From an uncultured Caulobacterales bacterium (GTDB lineage Bacteria; Pseudomonadota; Alphaproteobacteria; Caulobacterales; Maricaulaceae), in assembly GCA_947503715.1 (NCBI GenBank), contig CANNER010000001.1:62001-126000 (forward strand): a DNA stretch of 64,000 nt, in the 5' to 3' direction. Under the pieces are notes generated by a model. It ran no database searches. It was not told the origin of the DNA and saw only the letters and a list, made by a program, of their open reading frames with translations. The translations under genes were made by a program, and so were the position numbers. This document shows positions 53,678 through 60,900 of the stretch, one piece after another (within the stretch, counting starts at the first letter, position 1; every line of letters begins with the position of its first letter).

Positions 53678-54850
53678 CTATGCCTCCGACAATGAAAAAC
53701 GGGTGTTGTCAGCTAAGTGGCTAGGGAGGCGATTTAGAATAGTGCAGTTAAAAAGAGCGGTGATTGACGAGCGCCGCGCTACAGACAAAATTTCATTATC
53801 ATCAGGAAGGTGGATTGAAACTTCTTTGCCACGAGCCAAAAGATTTTCGCAAACCTCTGTAAGCGTTGTAAACACAGATGGACCTAGAGTTTTAACGTTC
53901 GAAAAGTCTAATGTGATGAGCTGCTTTTCATCCGAAATGATCGCTTCCATTGATCGAATACTCTGTGTGCTCAATACCTCGCCTGAGCGAAGGTGTTGGG
54001 TAAGGGCTGGGGAGGTTGGGTTCCGTCTGTTTTGAAAACGCGCTCTGATTTTCCACTGACTGAAAATCAGAGACGTCATTTTTAGCCCACCTTTAATGAC
54101 ATCCGAAAATTTAATGTTTGACCCTGGAACTTCAGTCCATTCAAGAACTGGGTATTCGAAGAAGTTTTTTCGTTCACGCCGATTTGGGTTAGAAATTCTC
54201 AGGAATAATTCGACATCAAAAAGCCAACCTGCCGTGAAAGGTGCGTCTAAGCAGTTGATTAGATGTTCGTTGTTGCGAAATAACTTCGCGCCGCATTGCG
54301 TGTCCTTCAAAGCCAAGCCTGTCGCCATTCTACCCATCGATGCGCAAACCAAAGATATCATTTTACGATGAAGGTCTCTGTAAACACGGCGACCAAGACC
54401 GCCAGCACGCGATCCAAAAACGACATCAATGTTGTCTAAGCGGTCTGCAACTGAGATGAAGTCGTTGATTGCATTTAGCGGTGTTGCAAGATCGGCGTCT
54501 AAGAACGCGATATATTTATCGCCGCGTTCGGCTGCAAATTTAAGCCCGTGACGAACAGCTTCTGCTTTTCCTGCATTTCGCGCCATTGTTAAGACGTCGA
54601 CTTGTTTAGGTAACGCTGCCATCGCTCCGCAGAGCAGGCTAATTGTCAGATCTTTTGAACCGTCATCTACAAATATGAACGAAATTTTGGGGTTCTTCCG
54701 GGCGAAGTTTAGGAAGACCTCCAGATGTAATCTGTTGGCCTCATTGTAACAGGGTATAATAATCGAGGTTCGATCATGCTTCCAAATAGACCGCTTTAGT
54801 AACGCGTCTTTTGATAAGGTTTCAGCCTGTGAAGTTTCGTGTTTCGTCAT
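53678..54850 (-). CDS. GT2 glycosyltransferase (dolichyl-phosphate-sugar synthase-like) fused to a C-terminal STAS domain
   Basis: This is about 390 aa from ATG 54850, with GGAG 6 bases upstream; the TTG at 54862 is less likely. Residues about 30-270 are a GT2 domain: SIIIPCYNEANRL, FVDDGSKD, LDADLATP (catalytic DxD) and DTQCGAKLF, close to dolichyl-phosphate beta-glucosyltransferases. Residues about 295-385 resemble a STAS domain: LDFSNVKTLGPSVFTTLTE, then EVSIHLPDDNEIL. STAS domains bind nucleotides or partner proteins and regulate transporters and sigma factors. It heads an operon with a flippase and a large membrane protein. The fusion is unusual to me. The STAS assignment is by pattern. 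Confidence 0.8.
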   Translation of the reverse strand: MTKHETSQAETLSKDALLKRSIWKHDRTSIIIPCYNEANRLHLEVFLNFARKNPKISFIFVDDGSKDLTISLLCGAMAALPKQVDVLTMARNAGKAEAVRHGLKFAAERGDKYIAFLDADLATPLNAINDFISVADRLDNIDVVFGSRAGGLGRRVYRDLHRKMISLVCASMGRMATGLALKDTQCGAKLFRNNEHLINCLDAPFTAGWLFDVELFLRISNPNRRERKNFFEYPVLEWTEVPGSNIKFSDVIKGGLKMTSLIFSQWKIRARFQNRRNPTSPALTQHLRSGEVLSTQSIRSMEAIISDEKQLITLDFSNVKTLGPSVFTTLTEVCENLLARGKEVSIHLPDDNEILSVARRSSITALFNCTILNRLPSHLADNTRFSLSEA

Positions 54851-54879
54851 TTTAATCTCCAATATTTCGGAGATAGCTA

Positions 54880-54895
54880 CGCAAATGCTGGGCCG
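54880..54895 (-). promoter_or_regulatory. Candidate sigma-54 promoter of the GT2-STAS operon
   Basis: On the minus strand the sequence reads CGGCCCAGCATTTGCG: GG and GC are exactly 10 bases apart, with a TTGC -12 element. Transcription would start near 54869, giving a leader of about 19 bases that contains the GGAG ribosome site. It diverges from the promoter at 55010 and shares the TTGCA-rich region between. Confidence 0.5.
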
Positions 54896-54924
54896 CTATT
54901 TTCCCTGCGGTTTCGGCTAATTTC

Positions 54925-54994
54925 TTTGCAAATTAGAAAACACATTCGCATTTCGCAAAGATCATTTTGCAATTTTGCTCAATTTGCACGCAAA
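54925..54994. promoter_or_regulatory. TTGCA-rich intergenic enhancer region (LuxO-like sites)
   Basis: Two degenerate TTGCA-W3-TGCAA dyads, TCGCATTTCGCAA (54946-54958) and TTGCAATTTTGCT (54967-54979), are 21 bases apart start to start, the same spacing as the pair at 49188-49221. A half-site TTTGCAAA (54925-54932) and a dyad TTTGCACGCAAA (54983-54994) flank them. The region lies between divergent sigma-54 candidates and could serve both. Confidence 0.5.
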
Positions 54995-55009
54995 ACATGG
55001 CGTTTTTTG

Positions 55010-55025
55010 CGGCACATCCATTGCA
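55010..55025 (+). promoter_or_regulatory. Candidate sigma-54 promoter of the Ig-like/GH/GT operon
   Basis: CGGCACATCCATTGCA matches the sigma-54 consensus TGGCAC-N5-TTGCA at every conserved position except the first T; GG (55011-55012) and GC (55023-55024) are exactly 10 bases apart. The start codon follows about 35 bases later, allowing a short leader with an AAGAG ribosome site. Confidence 0.7.
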
Positions 55026-55059
55026 ACCATTCATAGGCAACTTCGCAAAGAAGAGACCT

Positions 55060-55743
55060 ATGATGAACCGAACGAAATTAATTGTATCCCTCCTATCACT
55101 CGTAATGAGTGTTGGGGTTTTTGCAGGTTCCGCTCAAGCACAGATGGACGCTGGCAGACTACAAGTCTACGCGGGGCCGCAAACGACAATCCCAGAAGAG
55201 AATATCAGTGTGACGATTGAAATGACAGATAGTCATGGAAAAAGCGTTCAAGGTGAAGAGGTAAAGCTGACTTATGTTTCCGATGGCGTGCCGAAGTCAT
55301 TATCGGGAAAGGTTTCAAATGGTTTGGTGTCATTTGATGTTGCGGCTCAAACAATAGCCGGCGGAATGACCTTTCAGGCAACTGTCGGCGATTTGACGTC
55401 AAACAGTGCTCGGGTGCAAATCGTCGCGACTCAACCAGATATTTTCAAGTTAAAGGTGAGGTCCTCCAACAATGTCAACTTGGTAGAAATCACGACAGAG
55501 ACGATCAGTGACGCTTTTGGGAATTTGGTTTCGGACCAATCTCTTGTGGCTCTGAGTTGGGTTGACAATACAGGTGTTAAACGTTTGGAAGCAGCGCAAC
55601 TTTCAAATGGCCGCATTATCTATACCAGTATTTGCCCTAGTGAATACGTCGCTCCGTTAAAAATTCGGGCTGTATTGAAGAATGTAGAAGTCTTTTCTTC
55701 TGATCTCTCTGTTTTTTGCGCAACGCCGGAGGTCGGAGCATGA
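55060..55743 (+). CDS. Exported Ig-like (Big-1/invasin-type) domain protein
   Basis: This is about 227 aa from ATG 55060 or 55063. A longer in-frame start would precede the signal peptide and overlap the sigma-54 promoter. Residues 1-28 form a Sec signal peptide (LIVSLLSLVMSVGVFAGSAQA, cut at AQA). Two Ig-like repeats follow: GPQTTIPEENISVTIEM with GEEVKLTYVSDGV, and a second with VALSWVDNTGV. This resembles Big-1/invasin or macroglobulin-type domains. Cys pairs near the end suggest a disulfide. It overlaps the glycoside hydrolase gene by 4 bases. A periplasmic or surface structural role in the polysaccharide system is likely but unproven. Confidence 0.7.
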   Translation: MMNRTKLIVSLLSLVMSVGVFAGSAQAQMDAGRLQVYAGPQTTIPEENISVTIEMTDSHGKSVQGEEVKLTYVSDGVPKSLSGKVSNGLVSFDVAAQTIAGGMTFQATVGDLTSNSARVQIVATQPDIFKLKVRSSNNVNLVEITTETISDAFGNLVSDQSLVALSWVDNTGVKRLEAAQLSNGRIIYTSICPSEYVAPLKIRAVLKNVEVFSSDLSVFCATPEVGA

Positions 55744-57251
55744 TACTTAAGAGCCGTCATAACTTGAAACGACTTCCCGTTTCCGTTGGTATCCTCCTAT
55801 CCGGTGTTGCGTTCGCGGGGATTATTTCCAACGTCATAGATTCGCCAATTGGATCAAATGAATACTTGCATGAGCATTTGATCAAGCCCGTAGAGTTTCT
55901 CGATAGAGATTGGATTGGGGATACATTCAAACTCTCTGTTCAAGACCGCCAGAGGTTTTCTGGGATCGTGATGCAATCGGAGCAACTCGATCGAACCTCA
56001 GACAGCGAGGCCTCCGTAACAGGGCAAGCTTTGACTGTTGTGAAAGAGACTACATGTCAATCGACAACAAAGCCCTGTGAATTGGTTTTTCGATTAGGTC
56101 GTGAATTTCAAGAAGGTCAGGTCAACAAAGATTTACGCGTCGCGAATGTCAAAGAGACCAGCTTGCGCGTGACCTTTAATTCTGACCCTGAAATCAATTC
56201 AGTAGCTATCGACGAGTTCGCAAACGAAACTAGGTTGTTTAGGTTCTACCAAACCCAAAATGGGTGGATGCAGAAGACTTCAGAAATTCTCGACTCAACA
56301 TATTTGAACTTCAAAGACCGAAGCGGAAAATTTGATGACAAATTTTCGACTGATTTCGTGGGGGTGAATTATTATCCTGCATCTGCCTCGTGGAAAGAAT
56401 TTTGGACCGATTTCCCTATCGAAGAGATTAAGTCTGATCTCGAAATAATAAGTAATATGGGGGGGAATTCTGTTCGCATATTTCTAACCCATAAATATTT
56501 CGAAGATGCGGCCACGCAAGACAATGCAAAGGCCAAACTTCGCTTATTTTTAGATCTTTGCGCGGCAAAAAACATTCAAGTACTTGTCACATTATTTGAT
56601 CTTCGCCCAGATTACACATTGTCCAATATGACACGCGACATCGATCACATAGATCGTGTGCTGGCAGACATATCAGCTAATCCGGCAATCTTAGGAATAG
56701 ACATCAAAAATCAGGCTGATTTGGATTTTCCGACGTGGGGGAAAGGTGTTGTCGAAGGTTGGCTGACGGTCATGGCGCGCCACATTCAAATTCAGTACCC
56801 GGATGTTCCGATAACAGTCGGGTGGTCAAATCCAGACTCAGCACTCGGTTTAAAAAATGTCATCGATTTTGTGACCTATCATGAATATGGAGACGTCGAA
56901 GGATTTTCTGATCGTCTGGACGCGATAAAAACTGAAGCTGGCGACAAGCCGGTTATGATCACAGAACTTGGCTCAACAATTTGGAATCCATTTCGGTCCA
57001 CCCGAGCAGCGGAAGTCAAACAGGCCTCGCGTCTTCAAAGCCAGCTAAGGCAATCTCATAGCGCCGATGGCGTGTTCGTATGGACACTAAACGATTTTCA
57101 ACATGTCGGGAGTGATGTCGTTGGACGCAGGCCTTGGCGGAAAGCGCAGCAAAGACATTTCGGCTTACTTCGTTCGGATGGCTCAGCTCGTCCTTCAAAA
57201 AACGTTCTTCAGGCACATGCTGAAAATCTCGCACGTCAATCCAATAACTAA
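55740..57251 (+). CDS. Secreted glycoside hydrolase-like TIM-barrel protein
   Basis: This is about 503 aa from ATG 55740, overlapping the previous stop (ATGA). A longer start lacks support. One N-terminal membrane or signal segment (RLPVSVGILLSGVAFAGIIS) is followed by a beta-rich region (to about 190) and a GH5/GH2-like barrel: GVNYYPASASWKEFW, MGGNSVRIFLTHKYF, VTLFDLRP, then FVTYHEYGD and the likely nucleophile Glu in MITELGST, with FVWTLNDF near the end. The usual acid/base Asn-Glu appears replaced by IDIKNQADL, so activity is uncertain. It may trim or bind the polysaccharide. Confidence 0.75.
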   Translation: MILKSRHNLKRLPVSVGILLSGVAFAGIISNVIDSPIGSNEYLHEHLIKPVEFLDRDWIGDTFKLSVQDRQRFSGIVMQSEQLDRTSDSEASVTGQALTVVKETTCQSTTKPCELVFRLGREFQEGQVNKDLRVANVKETSLRVTFNSDPEINSVAIDEFANETRLFRFYQTQNGWMQKTSEILDSTYLNFKDRSGKFDDKFSTDFVGVNYYPASASWKEFWTDFPIEEIKSDLEIISNMGGNSVRIFLTHKYFEDAATQDNAKAKLRLFLDLCAAKNIQVLVTLFDLRPDYTLSNMTRDIDHIDRVLADISANPAILGIDIKNQADLDFPTWGKGVVEGWLTVMARHIQIQYPDVPITVGWSNPDSALGLKNVIDFVTYHEYGDVEGFSDRLDAIKTEAGDKPVMITELGSTIWNPFRSTRAAEVKQASRLQSQLRQSHSADGVFVWTLNDFQHVGSDVVGRRPWRKAQQRHFGLLRSDGSARPSKNVLQAHAENLARQSNN

Positions 57252-57274
57252 ACTTAAACATTATGGAAAATATC

Positions 57275-58534
57275 ATGAAAACTATAGCTATTGTTACTGC
57301 CTTTCCGCCAAGCGCGGGTTCTTTGAACGAGTATGGGCTTCATCTTGTCAACGCGTTTGCTGCGCGGTCAGACATTGAAAAGATCATCGTGGTTGCCGAT
57401 AAGTATCCAGGCGATCTGCCTGAGCTTGACCTCGGCCCTAAGGTAGAGGTCAAGCGCATATGGCGGTTCAATGATCCGTTGGCAGGTTTTCATATTCTGC
57501 GCGGGCTAAAGTCATCGCAGGCAGAAGGGGTTATCTATAATCTCCAAACCGCCTCTTTTGGGGACAGTGAGATTCCTGCAGCTCTCGGATTGCTGACGCC
57601 AACTGTTTCTCAAAAATCGGGCCTGCCTTCAGGCGTGATTATGCATAATTTAGTGGAAGCCGTAGATCTTAGTAAAACGAACCTTGCGAAAAGCCCATTC
57701 CGCCAAAAGTTAGTAGGCGCAGCCAGTTATTTCGTGACCAAGACTATGTTGTTGTCGGGCTTCATGACCGTAACTTTAGATAGTTTCTGGGATATTTTGA
57801 AGGATAAGTATAAAGCCAAGAATGCCTTTATGGTCCCTCACGGTTCTTTTCCTTTGGCGTCCGATATTGAGATCACAAATCTCTCTGAGCGACCTCGCAC
57901 GATCGTGACAATGGGGAAATTCGGAACCTACAAAAGACTCGAGCGAACGATTGGCGCCATACAAAACTTGAATGTGTCTCGAACAGAAAATCAAAAAATT
58001 AAGTTGATTATCGGGGGGAGCGATCATCCGGCAACACCTGGCTATTTGAAGTCCTTGGAAGCAGAGCACAATGCGGACGAAAACATTGTCTTCCATGGTT
58101 ATGTTGCGGAAGAAGATGTCGCCACATTCTTTACACAGGCTAAACTCGCGATTTTTGACTATGATAGTACGACTGGAAGTTCAGGTGTTCTGCATCAAGC
58201 TGCGATCTACGGAACGCCAGCCGCTTATCCAATGATGGGTGATTTTGTCGATGTGACTGAACGTGAGGGACTGAAGGGTTTTAACTTTACGCCCCTGGAC
58301 CAAAAGGCGCTTGAAGAATCCATTTTGGAATGCCTGAATAGCTCGAAACTCGGACAAAGCTACGCAGACAACAACCTGCATGTTTCAAAAGGGGTTACGA
58401 TGGAAACCGTCGCGTCCATTCAACTGCAACTTCTTAGAAAAACGAAAACTGGGAATTTTAATGTTCTGCGTAAAGCTAAAAATTCCGCTTTACGACTTGA
58501 GGAAATAGAAATTTCGCGACAAGTTCTAAGTTGA
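57275..58534 (+). CDS. Glycosyltransferase family 4-like protein
   Basis: This is about 419 aa from ATG 57275, with GGAA 8 bases upstream; an in-frame ATG at 57263 is less likely. The GT-B layout is clear: IAIVTAFPPSAGSLNEYGLH at the N-terminus, the second Rossmann half from MGKFGTYKRLERTIGAI, VFHGYVAEEDVATFFTQAKL, and a variant of the EX7E motif region GSSGVLHQAAIYGTPAAYP. Relatives add sugars from nucleotide donors to lipid-linked glycans in the cytosol. It is the last gene of the sigma-54 operon with the Ig-like and glycoside hydrolase genes. A terminator follows 240 bases downstream. Confidence 0.88.
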   Translation: MKTIAIVTAFPPSAGSLNEYGLHLVNAFAARSDIEKIIVVADKYPGDLPELDLGPKVEVKRIWRFNDPLAGFHILRGLKSSQAEGVIYNLQTASFGDSEIPAALGLLTPTVSQKSGLPSGVIMHNLVEAVDLSKTNLAKSPFRQKLVGAASYFVTKTMLLSGFMTVTLDSFWDILKDKYKAKNAFMVPHGSFPLASDIEITNLSERPRTIVTMGKFGTYKRLERTIGAIQNLNVSRTENQKIKLIIGGSDHPATPGYLKSLEAEHNADENIVFHGYVAEEDVATFFTQAKLAIFDYDSTTGSSGVLHQAAIYGTPAAYPMMGDFVDVTEREGLKGFNFTPLDQKALEESILECLNSSKLGQSYADNNLHVSKGVTMETVASIQLQLLRKTKTGNFNVLRKAKNSALRLEEIEISRQVLS

Positions 58535-59088
58535 ATCTAAAAGCCGCAATTGGTTTGGATGTTCGCCTTTCTCACTAGTGCTTCCGATATTGAGGTTGAT
58601 GAAATTTTCCAAATGATTGCCTGAGGATTTAGTTGGCTGCGTACATTAACTTTGTTCTCGTATTATTTTTGAAGTTTTTTGTCCTCTTCTGCGCAACAGT
58701 CTGTGAAGCAAATTGTGTAACAGAAAAGAAAGAGATTCAACGCTCTGAAATATATGACAAATAAAAATTATATTGACCCGACCCTGGCGGGTCGGATTTT
58801 TATGCAAGTCTACCGTACGCGATGATGCTACGCAATAAACAGCCGTTGTTTGCCTTACAAATGGCTGACTTCTTGCCTAACAAACATCTTGTGTAATATT
58901 TTAAATCATTGTAATCGTTGAACATTGGGGATAATGGCCGCCCCTCTTGGGAGTCATTTGTTCTTCCACGAAAATCCGAAAATTTTCGATAATTCTTAGT
59001 TATATATACTGTGGTTCTGGTTCTAAGTCTGTTTGTGGCCGTCCAGCGCGGTTGGAGCGCAAATTAATCCATAAAAATCTGGCGATGA
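58535..59088. other. Intergenic region between the polysaccharide cluster and the RTX-tail remnant
   Basis: These 554 bases have no supported gene. They contain the intrinsic terminator listed separately and AT-rich sequence. CGAAAATCCGAAAATTTTCG near 58970 is a partial dyad of unknown role. No promoter or RNA gene could be assigned. Confidence 0.5.
58777..58802 (+). terminator. Intrinsic terminator
   Basis: CCGACCC (58778-58784) pairs perfectly with GGGTCGG (58789-58795) around a TGGC loop and is followed by ATTTTTAT. It is well formed for plus-strand transcripts and probably ends the Ig-like/GH/GT operon. Confidence 0.8.
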
Positions 59089-59541
59089 TTATGAAAGGGT
59101 GAGCATAAAATCTGAGGCTTCAATATCTAAGATATTAGTATTGAGCAGAAGAATTTCATCTCCGTCACCCAGGTCAATAAGGACATGATCACCTATTTGA
59201 ACCATGTTTTGTGAGAGAGCCTCGAAATCTGCAAACCCAAAATCTGTCAGGTCAAGACTATCGTCGCCTGATCTGTCAAAGTCGACAATTCTGTCTCTAC
59301 CTGATCCTTGTTCGAATATAAATGTATCGTCCCCGGCATTACCTTGCAGCCTGTCATTTCCGCCGCCACCAGCGATTAGGTCATGTCCTTTACACCCGCG
59401 AATATCATCTACGTCATCATTTCCACTCAAAACGTCATTCCCGTCATTCCCTAGAATGAAATCATGACCTGCGCCGCCCAGTACAATGTCATCTCCAGTT
59501 CCCGCATTGATTGTGTAATGGCCTTCGCCCGCAACTATACC
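59089..59541 (-). pseudogene. RTX C-terminal/type I secretion tail, remnant of a larger gene
   Basis: Read on the minus strand, the frame opens right after a stop at 59542-59544 and runs HYTINAGTGDDIVLGGAG through RTX repeats (GGGGNDRLQGNAGDDTFIF) to VDFDRSGDDSLDLTDFGFAD, EILLLNTNI and DFMLTLS. The last 80 residues align with the C-terminal secretion signal of the giant protein (VDFDDAGNDVMDLTAFGFAD ... EILLLNTDI). The 5' part, including all adhesive domains, is absent. An ATG exists at 59430, but nothing suggests expression. It is the end of a second RTX gene cut off by a rearrangement. Confidence 0.78.
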
Positions 59542-60033
59542 TTAGGTTTTAATGTGAGAACTTTCGACAGTGGCGATGCTCTCCTGATGCAAATGCCGGA
59601 CCTTTCCAACCGGATGATATTTTTAGATATTCGTATGCCGGGGCGAGATGGTATGGAGATTTTGCGGGAGATACGGACCAAACCGCAAAGCGCGCATATC
59701 GTTATAATGACGGGTCACGGGGATATTCCTCTCGCTGTTAGAGCGATGAAAGACGGCGCAAATGATTTCCTGGAAAAGCCCTTTTCCGTGGACCAAATCC
59801 AAGCTGTCTTAGAACGGGCCAAAGCGAAAAACACAGAGGCGCATCCGCTGTCCAAACTGACACCCCTGGAGGCACAGGTTGCCGAACATCTGTCTACCGG
59901 CTTGTCTAACAAACGGGTCGCACATGAACTCGGTATCTCTATCCGAACCGTTGAAGTCCATCGTGCCCGGCTGTTGTCGAAACTCAACATTACATCCATC
60001 GCAGAATTGGTCCGGCTACAACTGTCTAAGTAG
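59518..60033 (+). CDS. FixJ-like response regulator lacking the start of its receiver domain
   Basis: This is about 171 aa from ATG 59518. From LGFNVRTFDSGDALL onward it is a normal FixJ: phospho-acceptor Asp in MIFLDIRMPGRDG, ITGHGD-type Thr block (VIMTGHGDIPLAVRAM), Lys in FLEKPFS, and a LuxR-type helix-turn-helix (LTPLEAQVAEHLSTGLSNKR, RTVEVHRARLLSKL). The first strand and the acidic pair of the receiver (about 25 residues) are missing, and the codons before about 59541 are antisense RTX sequence. It may still bind DNA but should not be phosphorylated normally. No fixL is present; it was probably lost in the same event. Confidence 0.75.
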   Translation: MAFARNYTLGFNVRTFDSGDALLMQMPDLSNRMIFLDIRMPGRDGMEILREIRTKPQSAHIVIMTGHGDIPLAVRAMKDGANDFLEKPFSVDQIQAVLERAKAKNTEAHPLSKLTPLEAQVAEHLSTGLSNKRVAHELGISIRTVEVHRARLLSKLNITSIAELVRLQLSK

Positions 60034-60060
60034 AACTACTTAAGTAGATTATCTAACTAG
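60026..60060 (+). promoter_or_regulatory. Repeated TAAGTAG motifs upstream of fixK (candidate FixJ sites)
   Basis: TAAGTAG (60027-60033), TAAGTAG (60041-60047) and TAACTAG (60054-60060) are spaced 13-14 bases apart, and CTACTTAAGTAG (60036-60047) is a perfect 12-bp palindrome. I recall GTAMGTAG as a FixJ-binding consensus; each TAAGTAG copy matches seven of eight positions. The region lies 50-83 bases before the FixK-like gene. Confidence 0.45.
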
Positions 60061-60109
60061 GTTTTACATATGCGGATGGCCACACAGATCCCAGATAAAG
60101 GGATTTAAC

Positions 60110-60736
60110 ATGATCAATGAACGCAACACTCTCTCACTTGGGCCCGTCCGCGTTTATCCCGATAAAACGTCCCTCTATCACCAAGGCGATGATACTGTGT
60201 CGATCTACCGCGTGAATAGCGGTGTCGTCATGACTTACCGGTTACTGGCGGATGATGAGCGGCAAATAACAGGGTTCTGTACGGAAGGCGATTTTTTCGG
60301 GCTTTCCTCGGATGAAACTTACTGCGATAATGCGATTACCGTCACAAGTTCCGGTGTTCAAACCATTCGTGTTGCCGAAATCGAATCCGATCCAAAGCTA
60401 CAGCGCTTTATCCTGAGTCATAGCTGCAAAAAAGTCGAAGACACCCAAAACCTTTTAGCCACGCTGACACGCAAAAGCTCCGAAGCCCGCGTCGCCGCGT
60501 TCTTGGTTGTGCTTGCAGAGCGCAAATGCCGGATGGAGAAGACCGTCGATGATATTCGTATCAAAATGCCAATGTCGCGCACAGATATTGCAGATTATCT
60601 CGGTCTGTTCCGCGAGACCGTCAGCCGGAGATTGACCGATTTTCAAAGTGCAGGCGTGATCAACCTTGAAGATGTTCACACCGCACTTATTCCCAAACTC
60701 GATAGTTTAAGAACCTGCGCGGGTATTGCGGCCTAA
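60110..60736 (+). CDS. fixK: Crp/Fnr-family regulator, FixK-like
   Basis: This 208-aa protein has a cNMP-type beta-roll sensor (1-125: VRVYPDKTSLYHQGD, YRVNSGVVMTYRLL, GFCTEGDFFGL) and a C-terminal winged helix (150-205) with the FNR-type recognition helix MSRTDIADYLGLFRETVSRR. The Glu and Arg of E-T-V-S-R-R predict TTGAT-type targets. The N-terminal cysteine cluster of Fnr/FnrN is missing, so it is FixK-like and not a direct oxygen sensor. It follows the damaged fixJ by 76 bases, matching the FixJ-to-FixK order of alphaproteobacterial microaerobic control. With FixJ truncated, regulation may be altered. Confidence 0.86.
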   Translation: MINERNTLSLGPVRVYPDKTSLYHQGDDTVSIYRVNSGVVMTYRLLADDERQITGFCTEGDFFGLSSDETYCDNAITVTSSGVQTIRVAEIESDPKLQRFILSHSCKKVEDTQNLLATLTRKSSEARVAAFLVVLAERKCRMEKTVDDIRIKMPMSRTDIADYLGLFRETVSRRLTDFQSAGVINLEDVHTALIPKLDSLRTCAGIAA

Positions 60737-60900
60737 CGTGAGACCAAGATGTAAACCTTAAAGCTATTTCCTGTTTAGGCGTAGTCTCTTCCGGGCCGAT
60801 CATTTGCGCTCGGAAATTATTATGAGTGACATGGCCTAATGCGTATAATTCTCTATCCGCATGGGTATCATAATTATTGAAACAACATTAATGGTAGAGG

